Assembly: GCA_013397935.1 (NCBI GenBank)
Contig: VZRN01000635.1
Coordinates: 251,700-315,699, forward strand
Source of the DNA: Dasyornis broadbenti
Lineage: Eukaryota > Chordata > Aves > Passeriformes > Dasyornithidae
Reading direction: 5' to 3'
DNA length: 64,000 bases
Positions 1-15,125 of the stretch are shown piece after piece; position 1 is the first letter of the stretch; each line of letters opens with the position of its first letter. Position numbers and translations under genes: made by a program. The notes under the pieces were generated by a model. The model was not told the DNA's origin. It worked only from the letters and a program-made list of their open reading frames with translations, and did no database searches.

Positions 1-419
1 GCACAGAGGCCTGGTTTCCTCACTGGGCTGATATCTGAGACCCCATCACGGAGCCTACCCCGAGGAATTGCTGCTGGAGTGTGGCCAGGAAGATCAGGGC
101 TTAAATTCGTGCCCTCAGAAGGGATCTCAGCTCTGTCTGGAGAAGTTTCCTCCTCAGGAAACGGGGAATGTGGGAATCTGCTCCAAGCGCTCCTCCCAAT
201 CTGCTGTGTGAGCACAGAGAAGAAAGACAGAAGGTTCTTGGAGAACACCCAAAGGAGGGACATGGAGATGGGGAAGGGTCTGGAGGGGCCACACCAGGAG
301 TGGCTGAGGGCACTTGGAATGTCCAGCTGGAGCAGAGGGGACCGAGGGCAGAGCTCCCCGGGGGCGGCTCCCATCTCCGCTCTCTGTGACCTGACAGGAC
401 CCAGGCAGCAGCTGGAGCT

Positions 420-655
420 GGGCCAGGGGAGGCTGAGGGAGATATTTAGGAAAAGTTTCTTTGCCCAGAGGGTGCTGGGCACTGCCCAGGCTCCCCAGGG
501 CATGGGAACATCCCCAAAACTGCCAGAGCTCCAGGAGCATTTGGACAGCGCTGCCAGGGATGCCCAGGCTGGGATTGTTGAGGGCTCTGGGCAGGGCCAG
601 GGCTGGCACTGGATGAGATCCTTCCCAAATCAGGACATTCCATGATTCTGTGATC
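420..655 (+). mobile_element. CR1 LINE 3' fragment
   Basis: Sense-orientation avian CR1 3' region, from the gctgggccaggggaggctg segment to a tail ending in ATTCTGTGAT-like repeats. 5'-truncated and non-coding. Confidence 0.75.
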
Positions 656-2200
656 CCTGTAACCCCAATTCTCCTTGCCAGCAGCAAGTGCAACTCCTCC
701 TGTGTGTGAGACTCTTTGGGTTGAGCTCCACGGCAATGCAAAGCCACTCCTTGTTTAGACTTTGCTTTTTAGCAGACTTTTAGTCTGGTTTTTTTCCCCA
801 AAAAGCGATTTCAGCATCTGGCACTCCCAGGCCCAAAGTGGATTGTTGCACAGCTGAACTGGAGCAGTGCAATAACAGAGCTTTGGAGTTCAGATTGCTT
901 TCATGGCGTGCCCAGGAGCAAGCCTTGCAACTGTAATTATTGTCAGATAATTTTTCATTTTATTGATTTCACTTTTTCCCCCGTGATTGTCAATAAGGGC
1001 TGCTTTTTTTTTTTTTTTAATTTTTTTTATTTTATTTTTTTCCCCTGGACCACTGGGTGTAAGGCAAAATAACCTGCAGTCTAGTAAAAGAGTAATAACT
1101 GAGCAGTGATATACACAGATGTGGCTGGTGAGGTTTCAGGGTTATTTTCTCAGTGGAACTCGCACAATTCCAGGAGTCTGAATTTGTCATTTACTTTTTG
1201 TTTCGGGTTTGCACTATTCAGCCTAACAATATGTAATTTTTACAAACAGAATTTAATAGAAATAACATACTTTTATTTAAAAAAAAAAAAAAAAAAACAA
1301 ACCCTCCAAGGTTTTGTAATAACCCCAGACCTCCAGTATTTAAAGACGAATGTAAAGCTTTGGTGCCAGCTACTCAGAAACCATTTAGAGACCAGAAACA
1401 CCGGATCAGATTCTGCTGCTGTTCCTCAGCACGAGTGGTTTTTTTTTTTGCTTGGACTCGAGTCTTTAGAGGCTAATTTTCAATCAGATAAAACTCTGTG
1501 AGAAAGAGCAGCAGAGCTGGGCCCTGAGTCACCTGGCACTCAGCAAAAATTGAAAAATACCAGAGGCACCTGAAATGTTCACTGAAGACTGGTGGTCACC
1601 AGCAAATAATGATTAAAATAGTGGGAACAGTGAGTCCTGGCTTCCCTGGCCTTTTACTGCTTGGAGCAAGCAGTCACTTGCCAGGTTATTATTATCTTGG
1701 CACTTGACGCAAAAAAAAACCCCGTAGTTTTCCATGTTCCTTGAAGCTGAGTGCACATTTATTGAAAGAAAGCATTTATTAAACATATGGGGACAGATTC
1801 TCCACAGGCATTAAATAACTTCCCTCCATCTGCCAAGAACTCTTGCTTGTTAGCTTTTATTATGCTGAGAAGCGCAGGTTGAAAACGGCGGAAAAAGCGG
1901 GGGGGAAAAGGAAAAGGGGTGGAAATGGAGCTTCAGTACGAAAAGCCAAAGTGTTTTATATCTCCTGGTATCAAGTAGATTTGAATTCCACGGGTCTGGA
2001 TTGTCCCTCAGAGTGTGTTCCAAAGTCATGAGCAGCAGAGAGAGGTACAAGTGGGAATGAATAACCTGGATCAGTGGAAGGGGTCCCTGCCCATGGCAAG
2101 GGGTGGGAAGGAGGTGATCTCTAAGTTCCCTTCCATCCCAAACCATTCTGATGCAGGAAGAAAGGAACATACAATGGAATTGGGATAGAAAAGCTTCAAA

Positions 2201-2240
<40 letters not shown>

Positions 2241-5200
2241 TTTTCCTTTTGGCACAAACAACTTTAACNTTTTATCCCTTTGGTCACGAGATACTTGACA
2301 CTGAACACTTCCATGGGTTCAAAAATCAATTGGATGAAATGAGGAAAGAAAAGGTCATTAGGGAGAAACATTCAGGTAACATTTCAGGATCAAGAAGTCA
2401 GGGATAATATTCTGGAAAAGCAACACAACTTTTCCTGTTTGTGCTGATTTCCTAAACCTCAGCTCTCGGCAGTGCTGGGACATTGTACTGATCTAACCAA
2501 ACGCGATTTTCACGTTCATAGATAAACCCCATTTTTGGAGGCAGAGAATGAGAAAAGCTCATTCGTACAGGAAGTGTACTGAGACACAGCTTCAGCTATA
2601 AACAGTGGCCAGCCCATCCTCCTGACTGAACACGGGGCATGGTAAAGGCTCAGAAATTCCGATGTTGCAGTGAAAGAGCCCTGGCTGTGCGACAGGTGCA
2701 AGGAATTTGGTCAGCCTGCCCCACTGGTTGCTGGCACACCCTCCTGAACTCAGGTGGACAGCACTAAACAAAAATTTCGATCTTGCGTAACACAGCCTTG
2801 CCTTAAAATCATCTGGCTGGCCCAAATTTATTTGTCCTTCTCTGAGTGTTTGATCGGCCTTCACCCGAGTGATCGTGACCCTTACTGCTGTCAGCTGTGA
2901 CAAGAGAAAAACGTGACACCGCCCCGGGTTAAAATCCTGGCGCAGGAGCCGCCCAGGTGAAGGGTAACAGCGGTGGCTGCTGAATTCAGGAGCGACGCTT
3001 TTCAATCCTTGTTTATTCCTCCCGTTGGCGTCGTTAGAAGGACCCCAGGCAGGTAACTCAGAAAATATCCAGGGGCGGGCTCTGGAGTCACAGCAAGGTC
3101 ACACAGATATCACTGTGGGCCTGTAGGATTTTATGACCTCCTTTCTCTTCGGCAATAACCGCTTTTTAAGCGATTCGGCAGCCCCGCGCTGCTTTGGCCA
3201 TCAGCATCCAGATGGGACTCGCTGCTACCGGGCAATCCCGCAGGATGGATATTCCAGAGCAGGTATTAATCCACAGGAAAAGGAAGGTAACTCGGTGTGG
3301 ATGGAAACAGGCTTAGATCCATGTCCTTAATGAGGCTTTAAAGCAGTTGGGAAGAGCCGGAGGGTTCTCATGGAGGATCCAAGATGGAACGCGAGGAAAA
3401 CTTGACCTTTCCACGGCACCTCCATCCTGGGGCTCAGCAGCTGCTGGGATCTTCAGGATGCATCACAGCCCGGTGCTACGTGGCAAAATGAAGGACAAAT
3501 AAAGCAGAAAGGGCAGGGATTAGAGAGTTTAGATCCAAAAAGCACTAAATGGCCCGTGATAACTCCTGGGAACTGTTTATTGATTCCTTCTACGCACGGC
3601 GCATTCCCATTAAATGATTTCATTTCCTTATTTCTCCTAATCACATCACTCGCTTTAGAAGCCTTTTGCTCCCTGAGACCTGGGGCTACACAGATAACTT
3701 CCATTTCTCATGTGGCTCCACTTTTTACGGCACGTGAAAAGTTGATACAGTAAAAGTAACTCCTCGGAGCCAGCAGGTCTGGAGCTTTCATCACCGGGAA
3801 TTGCCGCTCCAAGGAAGCGCTGGTGGCTTAATTGCTGTGCGAGGCTCAGGCAGAACAGCACATGGCTTTTTCCAGCTCTGGATGGGCACTGATAAACTCC
3901 TTGGAAGATGTGACTGGCTCCGAAAAATGTATTGACACCATGGAAATAGGAGCGAGAGATCAGGAATAACGAGATTAATGAGGCAGTGATGCTGTAATGG
4001 TCGAATCTTTGAGTTCCTGTAGTAGCTGGCACTGCGAATTATTTCTGTACTACGGGAAAACTTGCTCCTTTTCTTGCTGGGAAAAAGGCATTGGAAACAT
4101 GGAGGAACATGGAAACATTGGAGAGATGCCTTCATTTGGTGGGAGACTGGAGAAAGAGGGGAGATATGCTGCTTTGGTGTTTTCCTTTAAAAGCAAGGGA
4201 AGAAGGGGAAGGCATTAAGGGGTGTTCAAAGGAAACGAATCTGCTTCACCCAGTATTTCCCAGATTGAACCCCCCCACCATCGAACAGATTTTCCATGAA
4301 TCATTTTCTCCTGTGTGACACTGAGCCCTCTGTAAGACCTCTGCTTCCACAAGGTTTTGTGCTCTTTGCAGCACAAGTGATTTGCCTGTTGTTTAAAAAG
4401 AAATTGGTTTTCCACTGCAGGCCTCAGTCCTGCGTGTAGGGGCGAGTTCCTGTGGGGAACACGTCTGCTCCCAGTGTTATTTAAGGTTAGTAATAAAACC
4501 AGATCACCCCAGACAGGTGTGGAGGGGGATTTCTGGGATTCTTGCTGCCAGAGGAAGAGGACTGGGAGAGATGCAGGTGCCTGCTCCGTGTCAGGGCTCA
4601 TCCCAGCTGGGCTGAGGGATGCTGCCCTTCCTTTGCTGTCGAAATTCCCATTTGCAAAAGCCACCTCACTGTGGAGAGCCAGCATGAACCTCCAGACACT
4701 GAATAATCCTCTTTGAGGGGGTTTAAATATCGTGTGGCCCTGCTAAGCCCCCTCACAAGGGGCGAATTTTCACCTAAAAAGTCCATTTAAGACAAGGGCT
4801 CCCACTCTGTGCTCACCCCCAGCAAACAGGCAGTGCTGGGCACAAAAACCAATTCTTGCCTTGCCATGCAAAACAAGCTGAGAACAACCAGGGATTGTTT
4901 CAAATGAACACTTTCTGCTTCTCACTGTGTTGCTTTATAATTCCATCTACACAGAAAGGATTCGTTTCCCGCTCCTGCTCAGGGAACATGCACATGGCAG
5001 CCATTCCCTGTAATTTGTCATCCGCTGAAACCCCACGTGCATCAACAGGAAAATTAAATTCAATTTCCTTTCAATTTTTAAATATCTCTGAAGATATTCC
5101 CCCATCCAGGACAGCCCTTGAGCAAGTTCTTCACCTCAGGCTCGTGAGTGGTTCTGGGGATGTCAAGTGCTTTCCTGGACAGGGCTGTGATGCATAGCAG

Positions 5201-6700
5201 ACATACACCTGCACTGCAGAATGAAAACCCAGAAAATACAGAAAATTAAGGCACCAGGGTACCTGAAACACGCTTGATTATTTTTGAGGTCCTGCAATTT
5301 TGCTCCCGTCTGCAAGGCTGCAAAAAAAAAAACCCCAAAGAAACCTCCAACAAAATGAGGGAAATTAGCTACAGAAAGGCCACGCTGCAAAAGCACAGAG
5401 CTCTCTGTGTCCCTTGGGGGAAATTTTGCACAATCCTACTTTCAAAATAATGTTAAGGTTGCAAAATTGAGCAATCATAAAAGTCAGGAAATTTAAAAAG
5501 TTAGTATGTGTCTTTCAATGTTAGCTCAGCAACAGCAAATATATGTAGTGAGAGGAGTTTGTACCTGCAATTTCTGTGTGAAATTTAAACTTTGAAGTAT
5601 TCTTGTTGACCACTAATATGCAGCATAAAACTAGATGGGTTATTTAATGTCTCGAAGAGGCATCTTAATCATCATTTCCTGGCTTTGGAATTCAGAGGCT
5701 TTGGTTCCGAAAGAAAATGGCACTGCCGCATGGCCGAGTTATTCTGGGGGTTTTTGTCACCACTGAGAAAGAAAGGGAATTTCACCTGTGTTATAATCAC
5801 CTCAGAATAACTTCATGATGCTTACAAAAAGCTGTGATTCATGGAGTTAGGGAACCGACCTGATCTTTTGGGGTTTTTTTTTTTTTGAGACGTTCTGTGG
5901 TGAAGAGACCGCAGTGCTTCCCCCTTGGTGGCCTGAGAACGAAACCACCCCGAACAAACGCGCTCTACCTGAGTGAACGCTGTCCCACAAAATGGTTAAA
6001 ACCCAGGATGATGTTTGCAGGCCAGATGCACGAGTTTCTCGGAGCTCCGTGTGGTGGTTTAGCTTACCACGAAAGGCTAAATGCAGAGTGATGGCAGTGT
6101 TTAGATAAGGCAGATGGAGAGCCCAGCCCGGGCTGGGTACTGCAGGAATGCTGATCCTTATAAATGAGCTGAATTGCGCTCTGGGATTTTCCTGGCTGAG
6201 CCTTTCAGACCCCAGGCTGGATTAAATCATCACAGCTGGGGAGAAAATATCAAGAGCGGAATAACTACTTTATGAGACCTGTAGGAGTGTGAAGGTTTTA
6301 AGAAGCTAAATAATTACGGCACTCTCTGAGAGCCACGGGAAAGATGAATGGGTTTGTGGCCATTTCTGTTTCTGCTGATGTCATTCTGAAAGACAACTGA
6401 AAACATCAAAGATGTGGGGAGAGTTTCACACAGGGCCAAAGGCAGAGCTATGGGAGAAAATACAGGTTAAAGTGTGGCAGTGAGGAGTCACACACACGCT
6501 CAGCTCCAAGAAAAAATGACATTTTGGTGCTTCCAGGGATTTCTGTGTGGTGTTCAGTGCCCCAGGTCTTGTGAAGGAAGCCACGAGCATCCCGAGCTGT
6601 GGGTCAGTCAGCTGTGGGCTGGTTTGTTCATGGAGCTCTCAGCCTGGGAATAAAATATGTCTCCCATTAAGGTTTGCAAGTGGGAGGGCCTGAAACTTTG
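656..6700. other. No gene recognised; upstream flank of CLDN14
   Basis: Mixed unique sequence with homopolymer runs (T-rich at 1002-1042, A-run at 1279-1297, A-run at 2206-2236), a single N at 2269 and a short CR1 tail at 2068-2155. Open frames of up to about 137 codons have no recognisable protein character. It could include 5' non-coding exons or enhancers of CLDN14, but nothing shows this directly. Confidence 0.5.
2068..2155 (+). mobile_element. CR1 3' tail fragment
   Basis: Contains the ggtccctgcccatggcaag and cccttccatcccaaaccatt segments typical of the CR1 3' end, in sense orientation. Confidence 0.75.
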
Positions 6701-6714
6701 TGTAAAATCCCCAG

Positions 6715-6860
6715 ATCCCAGAATGGTTTGGGCTGGAAGGGACCTTAGAAATCATCTCATTCCAACCCCGTGCCATGGGCACGGAAACCTTCCACTATGG
6801 TGGGCTGCTCCAAGCCCCATCTTACCTGGCCTTGGACAATTCCAGGCATGCGGTATCCAT
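6715..6860 (-). mobile_element. CR1 fragment, reverse orientation, abutting the GGAGAA array
   Basis: Reverse-strand CR1 3' end (gaatggtttgggctggaagg, then ccttccac...gctccaagcc). It ends just before the purine array begins. Confidence 0.8.
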
Positions 6861-6896
6861 GAGTGTGTCAGTAGTCCAAAGTTTAGGACAACAGCT

Positions 6897-7744
<848 letters not shown>

Positions 7745-8059
7745 TCTTTGTGTGGTGTTTGATCCCAGTGGATCATCCCTTTCCTCAGATGGACTCTGAG
7801 GGAGCTACTCGCTGCCCACACCAACCAGGGGGTTCAAACCTCTTCTCAGAGGTGTCTGAGGACAGTGGGGATGTTTGGCCCCTCTGGGGCTGCCAAACAC
7901 CTTCCAGAAACGCATTTGGAGCAGCAGTGCCAGCTGAGCTCCTGGGGTTTGCCAAACCTGGGCAAGCACCAGGTGTGTGTGGCACAGGTGCCACCAGCCC
8001 CATCAACGCAGGCTTGGTGCAGTTTGTGCAGCACACACAGCCAAGCACAGATCCAGGGG

Positions 8060-8255
8060 GAATTCCTCATGGAAAGGGTGGCCAGGCCTTGGCAGGGGCT
8101 GCCCAGGGAGCTTTGGAGTCCCCATCCCTGCAGGTGTCCAAGGAAGGCCTGGCCGTGGCACTCAGTGCTCTGGGCTGGGGACAAGGTGGGCATCGGGCAC
8201 GGCTTGGCCTCCATGGGCTGGGAGGGCTTTTCCAGCCTCAGCAATCCTGTGTTTA
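8060..8255 (+). mobile_element. CR1 LINE 3' fragment
   Basis: Sense CR1 of the subfamily carrying ggaaagggtggccaggcctt and tggcactcagtgctctgggc; also present at 35215-35610 and, reversed, at 12892, 23715, 59160 and 60640. Confidence 0.85.
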
Positions 8256-11200
8256 GGATGTGCTGCTCAGACATTGCCTGCAATTCCGTCTGGGAGAAAC
8301 ATGGGAACCAAGAAAGGCAAAGAAATCAAAGAAAAGCTGTGAGAGGGCTGTGAATGCCCAGGCAGCTGCGAGATGAAAGTTTATCAGGTTGAGATGGGGG
8401 CAGAAGTGAGAGGGGAAGGGTGACCCGAGTCCATATCCATGGATTGGGAAGACATCCTGCTGACTCCGGGCAGCTCAGCCTGATTCCAGCCAAAGGCCTT
8501 CCCCTTCCCCCTCCAGCACAGCATGGCAGCCCAGGTCCGATTTCAGGGTTTGTGCTGGCGCATTTTTTCTCCCTCAGATCTTTCAACGGGAGAGCTCCGG
8601 CCTCTCCATGTGGGACAGCCAACACCCCCGGGCTGAGCTGGGGAAAGAGGGTCAGGAGAGGGGCTGTGCTGCCTCTGGAAAGCCACCAGCAATCCTGGGA
8701 GTGAGAAGACAGCTGAGGGTGCAGAGCCCCAGCAGGTTGTGCTGCTGGCAACACACTGAATTTCCTTTTGGTCTTTAACAAAGTAATGGTTGAAATGTTT
8801 GGAAGAAGTTTCTGGAAGCACCACAGAACAGCACGGACCAAGATTTTGCAATGAGCCAGTCTGAGGATCACGATCCCCTTCTGAGACCAGGCTGCGCCAC
8901 GGCCGGGGTGGCAAAGGCAGCTTAAAGCCCAAAACTCACAAAACCTCGCAACAAAGGTGAAATGAAATTGGGCTGAAAAGCATTTTAAGCACTATTAAGT
9001 AACATAAATAGCATGAGAGTGGGGAGGAGGAGTGAGCCCGGGTGAGGCAGGGATAATAAACAAGCTATGATTGCTCTGCATAGATATTTGCAGAGCGTGC
9101 ATGTGAACGAAGTCATTTGTTTGGGCTGATGCAAGGAAATCCAGCTGGGAGAAGGAGCACGAGGATTTGGGTTGGCGCTCAGGGTGTGTTTCTAAAGTGT
9201 GGCAGACTGTGGAGAAGCCTGCCCCGGGGAAATGCTGGAAACTCCAAGGCTGGAGGCGGTGAAACACTGAGTGGGCAAAGTCACCCAAAATCATCTGGAG
9301 GGAAGCACTGGTGGAAGTGTCAGGCTGGGCGAGCACAGAGGTCTCTGCTCACAAACGAGAATAACTCGGGTACAACTGGGAGCCAGAGAGCTGCACACAT
9401 GGAATGGGGGGCGACAGAGCTCCAGACTCTGCCTCCCAAGCTCCCGGCGGCCAAATAAACCCGTGCTGGTGTAAATCGTGAACCTCCCTTCCCTCCCCTG
9501 AGGTGCGTGGGTGATTTACGGAGCCGAGAGCCCGGCCCGAGACCTCCTGACCCCGGGGCTCCAGCAGCTCCATGCTCTCCCGGCATCCAGGGTAACAAAC
9601 ACCCTGACTGATCCCTCGGGCTCTCTGGAATCTGCCCGGGCAGGGGGGTTGGATTTGCCAGCTCTCACTCGCACACAGGAATCCCCCAGGGCACCGAGCC
9701 CCCGTAAGTTCTGCGTCATCGCAGCCCCAAACCCTCCCTGCAGATGTTCCTGCCCCGCTTCCCCTCTCATCCGAGGGGCTGATAAAAGCCCGGCCTACGC
9801 ACGGCCCTGCCCTGGCTGCAGCAGATCAGGTTCCACCGCTGGATATGCTTGTTTCCAGCAGGAGACTTTCTGATGTTGGCTTGCCTGCTCTTATTCTGGA
9901 AGGAAAAGGGCCCTGCTACAAAAAAAAAAAAAAAAAAAAAATATTTTGCTTCTCACCTCTTTTTTTTTTTTTTTTTTTTTATTTTATGGCTTTCGTGTAG
10001 ACANTTTTTTTGCTCAGATTTGTTTGCACTCCGATCCCAGGCGTAAATGCTGATATAAACTCTTATCTTGTCTTTCCCCTTTTCCCTTTTTTATAAAAAA
10101 AGCACTACATGAAATTTAGCGCAATGGCTTCGTGGTGTCACTGTAAAACATCGGTGATTCAAGCACCGATGAATTTACCCTCAGCTGGAGCTATTTTCAT
10201 GGAGAAGAGTCAAAAGTATCAAAAAATGTCACCCAGCGTTTGGGGTTTGGCCAGGGGAACCAATTACCTGGTTTTAGTAGCACTGAGAATTTCAGAGCAC
10301 ATCACCTTATCCCGTCGGCCACTGAGTTTCTTGTCGTGTTTTGTACCCTGGAAATGAAATCTGGCCTCTGTGACTTGCCCAACACTCCCCAGGAGCTTCG
10401 GGAATTATTCCTTTCCCTGATTACCACCCATTAACTCCAGACTAAATGAGGGATGGGCTCAAAAGGAAAAAAAAAATTGATTTATCATGTCCATATACAG
10501 GATTTCATAGTGTTTGTGTGTTTGCAGACGCATCCAAATTCAGATTATCCAGACAAGTACTGGTAACTCTTCCAAAGCCACAATCAGCATCCAAGAAAAA
10601 GCCATTTTTTGGGCTGTGTTAATCTGACTCCTCCAGCAGTGTCCCACGGGCAAACAAACACCTCCTGGATCCAGTAAACCAATTCCAGTGTCCTTTTGAA
10701 AAGAAATTAAGGTTTCTGGAGTGTATTTTAATACTATAAATAAAGGCCAGGATTAAATAGTCCCATTGCATGCAGAATATACTTTATAAATGTGGTTATA
10801 ATCAGTTATAATATCCTCCTCCGTGTTACACCACGGTGGATGTTTATTATCATTCAGAACTAATAACCTTGGCTACATTCAGCAAAAAAAAATGAGATCC
10901 TGTGAGCTGCAAGAGCTTTTGTTCACATGCCAGCCAAAGAGCTAAATGTGTATATCCCTCTCTCTGAGCACATCCATCACTTTGTAACCGCGGTCAGATA
11001 ATTTTGCTCTTTCACTCTTTTTTTTCTCCACACCACAGATTTTAGGGGAGGACCCTGAGAGAGGTGAAAAATGATGCACCCAGGCACCCCAAAAAGCAGG
11101 TGCCAGCCCTTGAGGGGGCTGGCAATTAATCCCAGATGTGACACAAAACTCCCCCTAAATGTACCTTCCTCAGCCATTGGTTTTCTGTGGGACTGAGGGG

Positions 11201-12890
11201 ACAAAACTGTAAAATTTGGGGAGTAAAATTAAGTGGAACCAAAATGTTGACCTGATCCTCTTTTCTTTGTTGCCTTTCCAGTTTTTTCTTTTTGGGTTTA
11301 TTGACTTTTACATAAATTCAGGGTGAAGATGAAACTTCCAGTTTGCTCCTCTGAGAAAAACCCCAAATAAGACACCACGAAAAGCTGCATAATTCCAAGA
11401 TGGAAACAAAAAATTTGGTGTCCACTGAGGAGTATTTCAAAGAGAGATAACATTAAACCCAGCAGGGATGAAGTGTGACTGGCCCCAAGCAGGAGCGAGC
11501 CATGAAATGAAGGGCAGCACCCACAGCCAAGAAAACCCCAAAAACCTTCCCTGGCACCTATGAGGGAAATAATGAGGTGGTGCAAGGCTGGTTCCGACCC
11601 CGTGGAGCCACCCAGGGAAGGTCCTGGAGGCTTCAGGGATGTGAGGAGGGGCTGGGGCTCCTCCTGCACATCTGGCAGCGCAGCAGCTGCGCTGCCCTGA
11701 TCCACGAGTAGGTGTAGGATCAGCCTCCGTTACAATGTGCCTTTCAAACTTTTATTGATTCCCTGAGCTCCTCTTTCAAAAAGTGAAGGGGGTGGGGAAT
11801 GAAGAGAAGAATTTTGCTGTGAGCCAGGCAGGCCTTGTTTCCCCTCAGATCTGCCCACCCTCGCCCACATCCGAGCAGGGAGCTCTTCTTACCAACTCCT
11901 TTTTTTTTTTTTCCCCTCCTGGAAGAATTGGAGCACGAGTGAGCAGTGAGAGAGCCTGGGAAGCTGAAATGGAAGAATTCGCAATGCCAGGGTGTGGAAC
12001 TTCGCTCACCTGTGTGGTGAACCTGAGCGTGCCCTAAAGCTCTGATCCTTAAACATTAATTAATCAAACTGTGTGAGATTAATCGAATCAGATCAATTTA
12101 AAAACTGAAATGAGCGCATCCTTAAAAGGCCTGGCTCAGCTGAGGTCCAGCAGCTGGCAAGAAGAATATCACATCACATCACTTTGCACCCCCAGAGTAG
12201 AGGGAACGGATTTGGGGCATTTCTGAGGGAATCGGTGCAGAATTAGAGGGTGCTGAAGGTAAAATTTAAGTTGGGAAAGGTGCACAGAGAAACAGCAAAA
12301 TTACTCGGTTTGAATTTATTGGCAGAACCTCCTGCAGCTCAGCAAAGGGGGCACAGCAGCCACAGCCTGCACGAGAGGAACAACTCAGAGGTCTGGAGAA
12401 AAGGCTTGGAAAGAGCAGGAACAAAAGGGTAAGACTGATATGGGCAGGGAAGCGGTAAAACGAGAAACAATGAAAGAGACAGCAGTAAAACACGCATCTG
12501 TTATTTAATCCTGGGTAAATACCCAGATTAGTGACATCAGATTCTGCTGTTTGTTTGGAGCTTACGCTGGAGCCGTGGCTCCCAAGGCTGAGGCAGCTGG
12601 GGTAGAGCCCATGGATCCAGCCCAAGGATTTATCCCAGCTATGGCTGTTCCTGTGCAGCAGTTTGTGTGGAAAAGTTGCATTTCCAGCCCTTGTGCTCAT
12701 AAAAATGAAGCTGGCATGGGCTGGCAGAGCAAGGGAATTCAAAAGTTTCATAAATTGTCACATGACGTCGCAGTCACTCAGTGCTTATGTGGGCCTTGAA
12801 GGTCATGAAGGCTAAACATGGACACTGTCCTTTTTTTAAATATTTTTTATCCCAGATGCCATTTTATTTTCACACAAAGGCTAGCTCTGG
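8256..12890. other. No gene recognised; upstream of CLDN14
   Basis: Unique-looking sequence with A and T homopolymers at 9921-9980, a single N at 10004, and a TATA-like GATAAAAG near 9780 in a GC-rich context. No exon, RNA gene or repeat family could be named. Confidence 0.45.
9779..9788 (+). promoter_or_regulatory. TATA-like motif in GC-rich context (possible upstream promoter)
   Basis: CTGATAAAAGCC lies about 6.6 kb upstream of the CLDN14 coding exon, with GC-rich sequence on either side. It could mark a non-coding CLDN14 first exon. This is a weak motif-only inference. Confidence 0.15.
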
Positions 12891-12891
12891 T

Positions 12892-13172
12892 TCATAGAAT
12901 CCCAGGATCATTGAGGTTGGAAAAGACTTCCAGGATCATGGAGTCCAAGCCGTACCCGATGCCCACCTTGTCCCCAGCCCAGAGCACTGAGTGCCACGGC
13001 CAGGCCTTCCTTGGACACCTGCAGGGATGGGGACTCCAAAGCTCCCTGGGCAGCCCCTGCCAAGGCCTGGCCACCCTTTCCATTGAGAAATTCCTGCTGC
13101 TGTCCAAGCTGAGCCTCCCCTGGCCCAGCCTGAGGCCGTTCCCTCTCCTCCTGTCCCTGTTCCCTGGGAGAA
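12892..13172 (-). mobile_element. CR1 LINE 3' fragment, reverse orientation
   Basis: Starts with the reverse of the CR1 tail (atagaatcccaggatcattg) and runs through ccaccctttccattgagaaa to the gcctgaggccgttccctctc segment. Confidence 0.88.
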
Positions 13173-14749
13173 AAGGCTGACCCACAAGTGAGAAAGTCAA
13201 ATTCGCTCCGTTTCTAAAGAAATATCAACAAACACAACCCACGCAGAAATAAATGGCTGATTTTTGATCTAGTCTTTGGGCTTCAATGTTTAACTTTTGA
13301 TTTCATGACTGGCTCAGCCCACAAGAACCATCCAAGCTGCCACTCACCTGATCCCACCGAATGCTCCTCCCCTGGAACATTGGGAGCTGAGCTGTAAGGT
13401 GAGCCATTTCCACCAGGCTGCTGATGTTCCTGCAGATAAACGTGGGGAGCTCCTGCTTCTTGGGCCACTTGGCAGCCAGCGGGGGCAAGGCTGGGCCCCA
13501 GCAGTGAAAGTGTTACTGAGCACCAGGGGCAGCTGGAAGGGCTGAGGAAGGCACATGGAAAACATGACGCCGAGCGAGCGGGGCTAATTAACACTGCCTG
13601 CCGAAATTAGAAAGCTTTTAATGGCTAATGTTTAAAAATAACACCTTAATGACATCTAAAAATAGCTGCTGCCGAGCCCCAGAGTGTTCTGACCTCCATT
13701 AAGTTGGGGGTCCATTTCGCAGGGCTGCTGGTGTAAATCACATTTTCCTTCGGGATCCTGTTCTCCCCGGGATCAGCTGCAAAGCCTCGTGCCTGACCTT
13801 GGGAGCCTCTCTGCGAACGTGCCAGAGTGACCCAGAGCACTCCTGGGGATGGTGGGCGGTGTCTGGATGCCACGTGTGGGATCAGGAATTGGGGAGGATA
13901 ATCCTGGGTCCTGCTCATCTGTGGAGAGGGGAAAATTACTGAGGGAATGGGAGATTCCCAGGCCAGGCAAAGAACAGGGATGTGAGAGGTGGTGCCGGGA
14001 TTAAGGACACCAAGCTCCGTTTCCAGCTCCTGTGGGATGTCTTGAGGTCCCTCACGGTCCTGCTGTGCCCCAAAACCACGTGCAGATCTCCCTGGTCCCG
14101 GAGGAGCATTCCCAGGACAATTTCTCTGAGATGCGTGGCGTGCTTAGATCCAGATGCGCCTCACAGGAACCAAACAGCAATACAAAAAGGAAAAATACTG
14201 CTCCATGTTCCTTAATACGGGAACCAAACCCAAATAACCTGGAAGGCAAACAAGCACTGAGGCGTTTTTTTTTGTTTGGAACGGAAATCAAATCTCTCCA
14301 GCAGTGCTGGAGGTAACAGTTTGCTCCTTTGTGCTGCGCTTGGCCCTAACTCACAGCCTGTGGTGATACTCTGTGACAGCTGAGAGAAATCTGCAGCCTG
14401 AATTCCTCTGGAATGATGATTCCTGATAGAAAACCTTCTGTGGTTGTCTCACGATATGCAAATGAGGCAAATTACTTCAGCAGCCACATGAACCCAGGTG
14501 TTTTCATTTAATCCATACATAAGGAGGATCTGAAAGGCCAGGAAGTGGCAACAGGAGGGAAAAGCTTTCCTAAAACCAGGCATGCCAAAGGAAGGCTGGG
14601 CTTTGGTTTTTCTCTTCCCTTCCAGGCAGCAAATCCAACATCCCATTCCTCCCCAGCCCATGTCACTCTCCAAATAAAAGGGACATAGAGAAGTACAAGC
14701 CCCTCAGCCTGTGGTGCTGTTATGCCCAGGCCATGAATTTTTCATGCTT

Positions 14750-15125
14750 TTCTATTTTTCCCTTTCTTTTCACAATATCCAAGGCAGATTCTGGATTGTT
14801 TGGGGAAGAGATGCCCCATCCTACAAGAAAGATGGAGAAGAGACAATTTCCAAGGGATAGAGGGATAGGACAAGGGGGAATGGCTTCAGAGTGAAAGATT
14901 GTAGGGTTAGGTAGGATATTGGGAAGGAATTGTTCCCTGGGAGGGTGGGGAGACCCTGGCCCAGGGTGCCCAGAGAAGCTGTGGCTGCCCCTGGATCCCT
15001 GGCAGTGTCCAAGGCCAGGTTGGACACTGGGGCTTGGAGCAGCCTGGGACAGTGGGAGGTGTCCCTGCCCATGGGATGGATGATCTTCAAGGTCCTTTCC
15101 TACCCAAACCATTCCGTAATTCCCT
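14750..15125 (+). mobile_element. CR1 LINE 3' fragment
   Basis: Sense CR1 with attgttccctgggagggtgg, the gctgtggctgcccctggatc segment, and a tail ending ccattccgtaattcc. Its first about 105 bases recur inverted at 17185-17292, just after the CLDN14 stop. Confidence 0.82.
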